DNA of 53,993 nucleotides, taken from Gemmatimonadaceae bacterium. Lineage in GTDB: Bacteria > Gemmatimonadota > Gemmatimonadetes > Gemmatimonadales > Gemmatimonadaceae. A program made the translations under genes and the position numbers. The notes under the pieces were generated by a model, which was given only the letters and a program-made list of their open reading frames with translations, had not been told where the DNA came from and did not search any database. This document shows, piece after piece, positions 41,681-50,156 of the stretch (within the stretch, counting starts at the first letter, position 1; the number at the start of each line of letters is the position of its first letter). Location: the NCBI GenBank assembly GCA_013816855.1, contig JACDDT010000009.1, positions 1 through 53,993 of the forward strand, given 5' to 3'.

Positions 41681-44071
41681 ATGGCGTTCGGGTTTCCCCT
41701 CATGATCTTATCGGAGCTCAGACGATTGCGAGAAGTCATGCTCAAAGACATCGGCAGGGTTGGCCTTTTTCTTACGGCCGCAACGCCGTTGATATTGATA
41801 CCGGGTTTTTTCTTTCCATTCGTCACGACTAGAAATCTTTTCTTTCGGTTTTGTGTTGAGATCGCCGCCTTTTCCATTCTCGCAGGCGGGGTACGGCGTC
41901 TGCGAGACGTTGCATTTAAAGACGACCCCATCCTGAAATGGTTCGTCGCCTACGTCTTAGTGCTACTCGTCGCCGCATTTTTTGGCGCATCGCGCTGGCA
42001 CAGTTTCTTTGGCGACTTCGAGAGAATGGGCGGGGTTCTCGCCTGGCTTCACCTCTTTGTTTTCTATTTCATGCTTCGTGTTGTTATGAGAGAGGGTGAT
42101 TGGCCAATCCTATTTCGCTTGTTCGTCGTTGCAGCCGATGGGGTCGTGGTTTGGGGGGGCTCCGAATTTCTTCCTCAAAGCTTCCGAAATCCATCGTTTC
42201 AAATGGGGCTCTCCCACGGTTCGACGATCGGTAATCAGGGCTTGCTCGCCCCGTATCTGCTGATCGTGCTAGGGCTGGCCGTGTGGCTTGCGCGAACTGA
42301 GAAAAGCCCATTTTGGCGTTCATTTGCAGCGCTCTCGGGATGCATTCTACTCTTCGGTATTGGTGGTGCGCGAAACCGCAGCTCCGAGCTGGGATTGCTC
42401 GTTGGGTCCTTTGTCGGAAGCGTGACCCTCATCGGGATGTCAAAAAATCGCCGAATCAGTGCGAAAAAATATGGCCTTGGGCTTACCGCTGCAGCGGGAT
42501 TGATAGGCCTCCTCGCATACGGCATCTCTACACACGCGCCGCAGCTCGCAGAAACAGTCGGCGGAAGGTGGAAGGGTTTCACATCGTCACCAATCGATTA
42601 TTCCCGCACAATCGAATGGAACATCGCGCTCAAGGGCTTCCGCGATCGTCCGATACTCGGTTATGGGCCCGAAAACCACCAGGTGGTGTCGAGCCGACAT
42701 TACGATCCGCGTATTTACGACGTGCTCGGCGACGGGATATTTGATCGAACGCATAACGCTTGGCTGGAGCTGCTCGCGACTAGTGGGATGGCCGGCTTTT
42801 TCACGATGATCGGAATCTGGGCCGCCGCCGTTGTTACGCTGCGACGGGGCGTTGGCGAGGAGCTATTCTCTGCTGGCGAGGCGGCAATATTAGCGGCCAC
42901 GCTCGCGGGCTACGCTGTATATCTCACGTTTTGGTTCTTCGATATCAATTGCGTAGTCGTTTGGGTCGCATTGCTCGCATTCATTACTTCTCGGAGAGCG
43001 CCGGCGCTCGAGATTGCCGCAGATCGCTCCCTTGGCCAGCGTCATGGACTTAGCTGGGCTCTCGGCGCGCTTGTGATTCTTGTCGCCTACCTGCAGGGAG
43101 TTCTTCCGCTGCAAGCAGCGCGAACCCTCAGCAATGCTCTGTCGCCGGGGGTGTTTGAGTATCGCCTTATGGAATTTCAGAAGGTCATGAACTCCGCGTC
43201 GCCGCAGACGCTTCACACCTTTCCGCTTTACTATCAATTTCTCCGTAACTCGGCACCGCTAATTTCTAGAGAAACGAATCCTCTGGTGCGGAAGGAGTTT
43301 GACCTAGCAATGCAGCGTGGCGCGCTCGAGGCTGAGCGAAGCATCGCACGTAATCGAGAAGATGATCGGTCGTATGTTGATGCGGGACGGTTCTTCGTCC
43401 TTGCTGGAGTGTACTATGGTGACCGTCGATACCTGGAGCGAGCGATGCTCCACCTCACGCATGCGGTGCGAATTAGTCCGAGGCGGCCCGACGGGCGCAT
43501 TTTGCTTTCAGGCCTGTTGATCAGCTTGCATGACACTGCAAAGGCTCTTGCGCAGATCGATTCGGCGATGAGACTCGCTCCCGGATATTCGGCGACGTAT
43601 CAGTACGCAGCGCGGCTCGAGTTACGACATAATAATCCCGATTCAGCGGCTAGCCTCCTCTTGGTCGCGATGTCTCACAGACCGATACCGCTGGATGCAG
43701 CGGCCCTCGGGGTGGTGGATACGCTTCAAGCTCGCGGCAGCTATGCGCGGGCCGCTCAATTAACGCGCCGCTTGCTTGAGCACGCATACGGCGAGATGGC
43801 GGGGTGGAGAAAGTTGCGGCCACCGCCGCAACTTTCTCCGATTGAACTGAACTTCGCGAACCGATTGCCTATTCTCTACTTAAGCGCGGGCGATGGTGTA
43901 AATGCTGTTCGGGCAGCAAATGCCTTTCTCGCGTTCGAGCCGAACGCCGGAAGTTTAGCGGCGACATTCACATCCGATGTCGCTCGCGGTGGCGCCGAGA
44001 AGTGGAGAAATCAATGGGTGCTTTACCCGCTCCCTACAGTTAGCGGATCAGCAATGACGTCTAGCAAGTAG
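41681..44071 (+). CDS. O-antigen ligase/Wzy_C-type membrane protein with C-terminal TPR-like domain
   Basis: A 796-residue protein: about 11-12 membrane segments (residues 25-475) holding the Wzy_C region (LGYGPENHQVV and RTHNAWLELLATSGM, about 328-370), then a soluble helical repeat region (about 500-790) with TPR-like spacing. The family includes O-antigen ligases, polymerases and PglL/PilO-type O-oligosaccharyltransferases that glycosylate pilins. Position directly after one pilin gene and near two more favours pilin glycosylation, but this is inference. The ATG at 41681 or 41708 may be the start. Confidence 0.8.
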   Translation: MAFGFPLMILSELRRLREVMLKDIGRVGLFLTAATPLILIPGFFFPFVTTRNLFFRFCVEIAAFSILAGGVRRLRDVAFKDDPILKWFVAYVLVLLVAAFFGASRWHSFFGDFERMGGVLAWLHLFVFYFMLRVVMREGDWPILFRLFVVAADGVVVWGGSEFLPQSFRNPSFQMGLSHGSTIGNQGLLAPYLLIVLGLAVWLARTEKSPFWRSFAALSGCILLFGIGGARNRSSELGLLVGSFVGSVTLIGMSKNRRISAKKYGLGLTAAAGLIGLLAYGISTHAPQLAETVGGRWKGFTSSPIDYSRTIEWNIALKGFRDRPILGYGPENHQVVSSRHYDPRIYDVLGDGIFDRTHNAWLELLATSGMAGFFTMIGIWAAAVVTLRRGVGEELFSAGEAAILAATLAGYAVYLTFWFFDINCVVVWVALLAFITSRRAPALEIAADRSLGQRHGLSWALGALVILVAYLQGVLPLQAARTLSNALSPGVFEYRLMEFQKVMNSASPQTLHTFPLYYQFLRNSAPLISRETNPLVRKEFDLAMQRGALEAERSIARNREDDRSYVDAGRFFVLAGVYYGDRRYLERAMLHLTHAVRISPRRPDGRILLSGLLISLHDTAKALAQIDSAMRLAPGYSATYQYAARLELRHNNPDSAASLLLVAMSHRPIPLDAAALGVVDTLQARGSYARAAQLTRRLLEHAYGEMAGWRKLRPPPQLSPIELNFANRLPILYLSAGDGVNAVRAANAFLAFEPNAGSLAATFTSDVARGGAEKWRNQWVLYPLPTVSGSAMTSSK

Positions 44072-44146
44072 CGGAAATCATCATTCGAAATCCGAGATCC
44101 GCATTTTTCAGACCGCTGACTTAAAGCAAATTCGGACTGCTTGGCG

Positions 44147-47100
44147 CTATTTTCGCCGAGGCGGCGCACTCGTTTGAAGCCGCACTTCAATGTCGTCAAA
44201 AACCACCGCGCCACCCGTTGCCTGGGACCCCAGCCACAATTGTGCGCGCGAGTTCCCTCCAGCTGTTCTGACCCGAAGGGTCGATTTCGACCGAAGTCTT
44301 CCGTCGACATAAAAAGCAACCGCGTCGTCCCCCGATACCGAGATCGTGAAGCGGTGTGTCTTGCCTCCGCCGATATTACTCACCGGCTCGGTAAAAACCT
44401 CGCGCCCCACTCCGTAACTAATCCGTCCTGCTTCGGCGAGCCATGAGACCGTCGCGAGCCGGAGAAAATGGGGCGCGACTGGGTCGACGACTTCCGCCGG
44501 ATCGGCGGCGACCAAAGCCACTACGAACGACCTTGGCGCGGCTGGCTGAAGAAAAGGTGCGGCCACCCAAATGTCCGCACTCAAGCCGGTACGCATTGGA
44601 AACACTCTTCTGCTCAGAACACCGCTCTCCCATTCGCGATCGCTTTTAGCGACGAGTCCGGCCGATCCGTCCGATCCGACTCGATTCGCGACGAACGGCG
44701 CAGGATCGCCGAGTGCCCTCCAGGTTTCGTTCCGGAACCCGCCGTCAAAGTTGTCTTTAAGTAGTGCGATCGTATCTTCGCCGATCGGTACGAACGCAGT
44801 GTCAACTCTCCAGTTCCCGGCACTCACCATTACCCTCGCCAACCCGCGCCCTAAGGCGCGGACTCGCACACCCTCGAACGATGAACGCGCCGGGTCGCCC
44901 TCGATGCGGAGAAGCTCGGGGTCGAGTACGCTCAATCGTGCGTTCCTGATCGGGATCGGATTGCCGTGCGGGTCGAGTCCACGAACGAGGAGGACAGCAG
45001 AGGCGCCCGCTTTCTCAATCGGGAGAACGTCCACCAGGACCTGATCGACGTACGGAATTGTGCGACCTCGCCAACGGACCAGTTCGACACGCTCAAGCGC
45101 TGAAGCGACGTTGCGGCCAGTTCCGCCACGTGCCGGCATCACGTAAACTGCGGGGTTTCCATCGCGTGTCGATTCGTACGCGAGCCAGCGCGCATCAGGC
45201 GAAAAGGCAGCGTGGTCCGCGTGCGCGCCTTCCCATGTAAGCTGGCGTAATTCCCGAGTCGCGATGTTTTCCGAATACAGCTCAGCGCGGCCTCCGCGTT
45301 CGCTCGTAAACGCAATCGTACTTCCATCCGGTGACCACGCAACGCTATAGTCTTCGGACGGGTCGTTTGTGAGATTGACGGCGTTCGCGCCGTCGGCGTC
45401 GCTGACAAAAATATCTTGCTGATGTTGCGGGCCGACGCGCGACGACCAAGCGACGTGGCTCCCGTCTGGCGACCAGACGGCTTCTACTACCGAGTGTAGG
45501 CGCGCAGTGTCCAGCGCGATCCGTGGCTGGCCGCGAAATACCGAATAAGCAAAGAGCTCGGCCGCGTAGGCTCCGCCGGGCCGCGTCTCCCCATGCGTCG
45601 CGAGCAGCCAATGGCCGTCTGGAGACCAGCCATTCGAAAAATCATCGCCTGCGCCGGTGCGGAGCTGGATAGTGTCGCGCTTGTCCATCGATATCACGAA
45701 CAGTTCGGAGCCGTTCTTCGTGATCCGCTCGACGGCAACGTGGTGTCCATCGGGCGACGGCAGCGGATTCGCCCACGGCAGCCGAAGTGAATCAATCCAG
45801 CTCCGAGTAAGACCGTGTCGGGTCGCGCCTTCGAGATTCTCAAGCGGGGAGCCTAGCTGTCCCGTTGTAAAACCGATGACCGTATCGCGCGGATTTAGCT
45901 CGCGGGCGACAACCAACGTGTCAGCTAGGGAGGTTCCTGGAATTTTCGAGTTCTTAAGGCGCGTCATACCCTGAAACGCGAAGAAACATACGCCGGCAAG
46001 GGCGAAGGCGAGCGCGAGTCGGATCTTCCAATGACTTCGGTTCTTGTTTCCGGCAGATGCGCTTCGCGTTGGAGACGGCGCACTTTCAGGAGTCGATTCG
46101 TTAATATCAGTTTTCGGCGCCTGCGCAGGCTCAGATGTCACTGAATTGCCGGGGGAAAGCCGTAAATGTGCCGTCCCGATAGACCCCAGCAGGCGTTCTA
46201 CTTCGGCGCGGGCCTCTCGCGACGCGGCTGTGGATAGCGCTGTCTCGAAATGATGCCGGGCTTCGTCGAGGGCGCCGACGCTCATGGCTTCAAGCGCGGC
46301 CGCTCGCGAAAATGGGAAGGCTTCCTTTTGACGGCCCGCAAGAGTGAACAACCGCGCAAGCTCGGCGCTCGTGCCCGAACCGTCACGCTCGAGCGCCTCG
46401 GCCGCCCAACCGGCGAGAAGCGCTCGGCCGGCCGGGCCGGTACCTTCCAGCGCGATTTCCCCGGAGAAATCATGGGCGGGTGTGACACCGTCCGCTCGCT
46501 GGAGAAGCAGACCCTCCCCCTCGAGTGAAAGCGCGGCATCCAGCGCACTTTTTTCCGGAAGATGCGACGCTGCGGCGAGAAGCCGGATTGATATGGGTCG
46601 GTCAAAGAGCGCGACTGTAACGAACAGGCGCTGTTCGGCTTGACCGGTTCGTTGAAGCCGCGCCCAAAGCACATCGCGGATCCTCACCAGATTTCTCTCA
46701 GTTTTCTCGCCAGCCCGCAGCCGCTCACACGCTTCGATTATGCGAAAGGGAATTGCGCCGCTGGTTTCCATTATTTCATGGCGATCGCTTTCGCTGGAAT
46801 CGGCAAGCTGGTAGATAAGATCTTTTGCCGAAGCCTCGTCGAGCGGACCGACCTCGATTCGGGCAGCGTTTCCGCCGGTATCTGCGGAACCCGAGCGCGA
46901 CACCGACTCGAGGAGTGTTTTGCTAAGCGCAGAGAAGCGTTTAGTGCTCCGGCCGGCGATGGCAAAGAGAATTGGCGCACTGCGCAGCCGCTCGACGAGG
47001 TACGCGACCAAGCTGAGGGTGGCCGGCGAGCAGTTGTGGAAATCGTCGAGAGCGAGACAGACGGGCTGCTCGTAGGCGACGGAGTCGAAGAGAGCCGCGA

Positions 47101-48238
47101 TGCCCTCGTAAAAGCGAAGCCGCCCTGCGTCATCAGAGATATCCGTGATCGGAGGCAATGCGAATTGATCGCGAAGTTGTGGAAGAAGCCGCGCAGCTTC
47201 AGCAAGGAGATGCTGGCCGGTGCCCGATAAACCAGGCGCGTCGAGGACGCCACGAAGCGCTTCCGCTATGGATGCATATGGGATTGCCGCATCCGGTGAG
47301 CGTTCTCTTCCTTGAAGAAGAAGGCAAGGTCCGACGTCCAGCGTGCGAACGGAGAACTCTTCGATAAGGCGGGTCTTGCCCGCGCCAGCTTCTCCTGCGA
47401 CGATAACCAACGATCCCGCACCGCGTTCGAGCGCGCGAATTCGGGTCAAGAGAATCGACAATTCGGGCTCGCGGCCCACAAAGCGAATTTGCTGGCGGGT
47501 CGGCCCGGTTCCCCGTGGCTCTTCACGCGCCCTCCGCAGACGAGCCACGAATTCGCGGACGGCTGCGGGTGCTGTAGTGCCGAAGTCCAATTGATAGCGC
47601 TGCTCGAAGCTTTCCATTATCTGGAGGGCCTCGGCACGACGGCCGGCGCCGAGTAGGGTGGAGGCGTAGAGCGTCGCTGCATCGGCATCGCCTGCATCAT
47701 TTGCGGATAGTTCTGCGGTCCGGCGCAACGCACCGGAAACGTCACCGGAATCGATGTGGTTTTGAATTACAGTTCGCAGGGCATCCCGATATTTTGCTTT
47801 GTACTGTTTGGAAGTGGTATCCCGCCACTCGTGGAATGCAGATTCGCCAACGTCCAGTCCAGCCAGAAAGTCCCCAGTGTATTCCTCGGAGGCCTGGTCG
47901 TAGTTCCCAGTAGCGAGGCAGCGTTGGAAGCGCGCCACGTCGGTAGCGGCCGCGATCTCGGGAGCGATGGCGAGAATATCGCGGTCATGCGGAAGGGCAT
48001 TCTCGCCCAAGGCTGACCGAAGGCGATGAAGCGCCTGGCGAAATGCATTGCGCGCTCTTGCTTCAGGTACATCTCCCCACAGCAGACCGAGGACTTCTTC
48101 TCTAGGCGCTTTGGCTTGGACAATGAGATAGCTGAGCAACGCGAGAGGCTTTCCCGAGCTTAATCCGGCGACGCCTCGGCCAGCTTCGTCTAACACCGTC
48201 GGCTTGCCAAACAAATGTATCGAGTACCTAGGTGGCAT
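44147..48238 (-). CDS. Membrane-spanning BTAD/STAND transcriptional regulator with TolB propeller and lectin-like domain
   Basis: A 1363-residue one-component regulator. In order: winged-helix DNA-binding domain (about 1-95), bacterial transcriptional activation domain BTAD (96-240), AAA/STAND ATPase with Walker A GEAGAGKTR (282-290) and Walker-B-like CLALDD (394-399), helical region, one membrane helix (about 738-757), a TolB/WD40-like beta-propeller (about 820-1045, repeated WSPDG/FSPDA strands), an Ig-like segment (1060-1150) and a concanavalin/LamG-like end (1160-1356). Cytoplasmic DNA binding and an outer sensor are inferred. TATATT lies eight bases before the ATG. Divergent from the pilins at 48389. 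Confidence 0.85.
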   Translation of the reverse strand: MPPRYSIHLFGKPTVLDEAGRGVAGLSSGKPLALLSYLIVQAKAPREEVLGLLWGDVPEARARNAFRQALHRLRSALGENALPHDRDILAIAPEIAAATDVARFQRCLATGNYDQASEEYTGDFLAGLDVGESAFHEWRDTTSKQYKAKYRDALRTVIQNHIDSGDVSGALRRTAELSANDAGDADAATLYASTLLGAGRRAEALQIMESFEQRYQLDFGTTAPAAVREFVARLRRAREEPRGTGPTRQQIRFVGREPELSILLTRIRALERGAGSLVIVAGEAGAGKTRLIEEFSVRTLDVGPCLLLQGRERSPDAAIPYASIAEALRGVLDAPGLSGTGQHLLAEAARLLPQLRDQFALPPITDISDDAGRLRFYEGIAALFDSVAYEQPVCLALDDFHNCSPATLSLVAYLVERLRSAPILFAIAGRSTKRFSALSKTLLESVSRSGSADTGGNAARIEVGPLDEASAKDLIYQLADSSESDRHEIMETSGAIPFRIIEACERLRAGEKTERNLVRIRDVLWARLQRTGQAEQRLFVTVALFDRPISIRLLAAASHLPEKSALDAALSLEGEGLLLQRADGVTPAHDFSGEIALEGTGPAGRALLAGWAAEALERDGSGTSAELARLFTLAGRQKEAFPFSRAAALEAMSVGALDEARHHFETALSTAASREARAEVERLLGSIGTAHLRLSPGNSVTSEPAQAPKTDINESTPESAPSPTRSASAGNKNRSHWKIRLALAFALAGVCFFAFQGMTRLKNSKIPGTSLADTLVVARELNPRDTVIGFTTGQLGSPLENLEGATRHGLTRSWIDSLRLPWANPLPSPDGHHVAVERITKNGSELFVISMDKRDTIQLRTGAGDDFSNGWSPDGHWLLATHGETRPGGAYAAELFAYSVFRGQPRIALDTARLHSVVEAVWSPDGSHVAWSSRVGPQHQQDIFVSDADGANAVNLTNDPSEDYSVAWSPDGSTIAFTSERGGRAELYSENIATRELRQLTWEGAHADHAAFSPDARWLAYESTRDGNPAVYVMPARGGTGRNVASALERVELVRWRGRTIPYVDQVLVDVLPIEKAGASAVLLVRGLDPHGNPIPIRNARLSVLDPELLRIEGDPARSSFEGVRVRALGRGLARVMVSAGNWRVDTAFVPIGEDTIALLKDNFDGGFRNETWRALGDPAPFVANRVGSDGSAGLVAKSDREWESGVLSRRVFPMRTGLSADIWVAAPFLQPAAPRSFVVALVAADPAEVVDPVAPHFLRLATVSWLAEAGRISYGVGREVFTEPVSNIGGGKTHRFTISVSGDDAVAFYVDGRLRSKSTLRVRTAGGNSRAQLWLGSQATGGAVVFDDIEVRLQTSAPPRRK

Positions 48239-48246
48239 CTGCGGTT

Positions 48247-48252
48247 AATATA
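48247..48252 (-). promoter_or_regulatory. -10 box (TATATT) placed for a leaderless regulator mRNA
   Basis: On the minus strand TATATT ends eight bases before the ATG at 48238, so the transcript would start at or next to the start codon. The same arrangement is seen at 12781-12786 and 38047-38052. Confidence 0.5.
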
Positions 48253-48312
48253 ACGACGTTGTGACGCCCCAGCGGGTACCGTGCGTCCTGAGTAACAGAT
48301 GACGGAACAGGT

Positions 48313-48328
48313 GTAACCGCACCGTTAC
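48313..48328 (+). promoter_or_regulatory. Palindrome GTAAC-N6-GTTAC between the regulator and the pilin pair
   Basis: GTAACCGCACCGTTAC has the same arms and 6-base spacer as the site at 40809-40824, ends 60 bases before the pilin ATG, and is followed by GAAGG. It lies in the intergenic region shared with the divergent regulator gene, and is a candidate binding site for it. Confidence 0.65.
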
Positions 48329-48388
48329 GAAGGGCAGCTACCTTCGTCTCAGATCATAACCGTTCAAAGGCACCAACCCAGAGGACAA

Positions 48389-48970
48389 ATGTTCAGGTTT
48401 TCTTCGAATCGCCGTTCATTGAACAAGATCAAGAGTTCTCATCGGGGCTTTACGCTCGCGGAAGTGCTCGTTACGCTGGCAATTATCGCGGTGATGGCCG
48501 CTGTGCTTTTGCCCGCTCTGAACCAGCAACTCTCAAAGGGAGATGCGGGCAGGACCTCTTCCGATTTGACCAATATCCAATCGGCCGCGCAGGCTTTCGT
48601 CTCCGACGTGCACAGGTACCCAGCGACATTAACCCAGCTTAGCACCGCTGTTGGTACCAACGGACTTAACGCCGACGGGACCACGACGGCGATCCCGGCA
48701 GGGCTTCTTCTCAAGTGGAAAGGACCCTACCTGACGCGAGACGTTGCGACAACCGGCGGTGGCGCAACGATCTCCACGAGCTTTTCGGTTGTGAGCTCGA
48801 CGAACGCTTATCTCACGATCAGCGTAACGAATGTCGACAGAAATGATTTTGCAAATCTCGAAGCAACTCTCGACGAGGGAACCGCCAGCTCCACTTCTTC
48901 GACTTTAGGAGTCATTCGTTACAGCAGCGCATCATCCATACTCACGTTCCTTGCATTGCCCATCCAATAA
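48389..48970 (+). CDS. Type IV prepilin, paralogue pair member 1
   Basis: A 193-residue prepilin with a long basic leader cleaved after Gly20 (HRG/FTLAEVLV) and Glu at mature position 5. The N-helix (FTLAEVLVTLAIIAVMAAVL) and the LSKGDxxRTSSDLTNIQ stretch match the next gene closely. The tail has DEGTASSTSSTLG, then YSSASSILTFLALPIQ. GAGGAC precedes the ATG. It forms a two-gene unit with the next prepilin, 15 bases on. Confidence 0.9.
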   Translation: MFRFSSNRRSLNKIKSSHRGFTLAEVLVTLAIIAVMAAVLLPALNQQLSKGDAGRTSSDLTNIQSAAQAFVSDVHRYPATLTQLSTAVGTNGLNADGTTTAIPAGLLLKWKGPYLTRDVATTGGGATISTSFSVVSSTNAYLTISVTNVDRNDFANLEATLDEGTASSTSSTLGVIRYSSASSILTFLALPIQ

Positions 48971-48985
48971 CACAACGACACGCAC

Positions 48986-49546
48986 ATGAAAATTCAGACT
49001 CGACCCCTCAAGAAGGGATTCACGCTTGCAGAAGTCCTCGTCACGATTGCGATCATCGCAATCATGGCGGCCGTTTTACTGCCGGCGTTGAACAACCAGC
49101 TTTCAAAGGGTGATACGTCGCGAACTTCCTCCGACTTGACGAACATTCAATCGGGAATACAGGCATTCGTCTCGGATATGCGCCGCTACCCGGCGACGAC
49201 TACGCAGTTGATCAACCCACTCCCAACAGGCGCAAGCTCAACTGACATTAGTCTCGTCGCTTACAGCGCGTCTGACTCCGCCGCATGGAAGGGTCCGTAC
49301 ATGTCACGCGACGTACTCTCGAATACCGGCGGAAGAGCGGCGATCGCGACGTCATTCGGGACTGTAACGCAGTCCAGCACAAAGTTTCTTTCAGTGAACC
49401 TCAGCCCGGTTACGCAGACGCAGTACGAAAACCTCGAGTTTGCGCTTGACGAAGGAACCACGTCGACCACATCGACAACGCTGGGGCAGATACGCTACAG
49501 CTCCAGCAACAAGGTTCTGACATTCCTCGCAATGCCGATTCAGTAA
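48986..49546 (+). CDS. Type IV prepilin, paralogue pair member 2
   Basis: A 186-residue prepilin with cleavage after Gly11 (KKG/FTLAEVLV). It is a close paralogue of the preceding protein, sharing LSKGDTSRTSSDLTNIQ, RYPATTTQL and a Thr/Ser-rich tail DEGTTSTTSTTLGQIRYSS ending LTFLAMPIQ. No cysteines are seen. It ends the unit with a strong terminator. Confidence 0.9.
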   Translation: MKIQTRPLKKGFTLAEVLVTIAIIAIMAAVLLPALNNQLSKGDTSRTSSDLTNIQSGIQAFVSDMRRYPATTTQLINPLPTGASSTDISLVAYSASDSAAWKGPYMSRDVLSNTGGRAAIATSFGTVTQSSTKFLSVNLSPVTQTQYENLEFALDEGTTSTTSTTLGQIRYSSSNKVLTFLAMPIQ

Positions 49547-49556
49547 CACTCGCGAC

Positions 49557-49591
49557 AAAAAAAGCTGGGCCGAAAAGGCCCAGCTTTTTTA
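49557..49591 (+). terminator. Bidirectional rho-independent terminator after the pilin pair
   Basis: GCTGGGCC (49564-49571) pairs with GGCCCAGC (49577-49584) around GAAAA, with an A-run before and T-run after, so it can serve both the pilins and the convergent gene at 49611. Confidence 0.93.
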
Positions 49592-49610
49592 CGCCCGTGA
49601 ATGACTACAG

Positions 49611-50156
49611 TTAAAATGATCGTCCAACCACGAGCCAGTCGGCGAGCCTCTGCGTGACATTAAATCGGGAGCGAATCGTGGCCGCGCTCGCGAGATTCAC
49701 ATTCACCGGCAGATCGTAAAACACCGGGCGCGCCCACGGCAAATCTGCGTCCGGGCTTCCTACTACCAATCCCGCCTGCTCGATCACGGCGTTTAGCGCA
49801 TCGATGGCTCGGACGTTTTGGAAGTGCACACTTACCCTCCCCGTGACTGCGGGGCCCATAACGAGGTTCACTCCAGCAGCGCTCGCTAGCAGAGGCAGCA
49901 GATCGCGGAGGTTCGCGTTCGTCGACGTCAGTGTAATACGCGCGGCGTTGTCGCGAGGCCGGCTCGATGTCGAGTCCGTCACCAAAATCTGCACCGGTAC
50001 AGGCGGAAGATCGGCGATAACGAGTGGGGCGGGCACTGGCGCCGGAGCGGGGGCAGGTTCGCTTCGGGGCGCGGCACATGCCGCGGCAAAAATTGCAGCG
50101 AGCGCGTATTTGGTGCCGATCCCGGATTTCGTACTGCTCATTCTTTCACCTTTCAT
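49611..50156 (-). CDS. Small lipoprotein with a secretin N-domain (STN)-like fold
   Basis: A 181-residue lipoprotein (signal ending AAAC, Cys27), an Ala/Pro-rich linker, then an STN-like domain (about residues 70-135: NLRDLLPLLASAAGVNLVMGP followed by a VSVHFQNVRAIDALN strand-helix unit). The same unit occurs in the MshL-like secretin of this cluster, so it may be a periplasmic partner or a short relative of it. ATGA overlap with the upstream stop suggests coupling; an ATG at 50141 with GGTGA before it is an alternative start. Confidence 0.7.
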   Translation of the reverse strand: MKGERMSSTKSGIGTKYALAAIFAAACAAPRSEPAPAPAPVPAPLVIADLPPVPVQILVTDSTSSRPRDNAARITLTSTNANLRDLLPLLASAAGVNLVMGPAVTGRVSVHFQNVRAIDALNAVIEQAGLVVGSPDADLPWARPVFYDLPVNVNLASAATIRSRFNVTQRLADWLVVGRSF

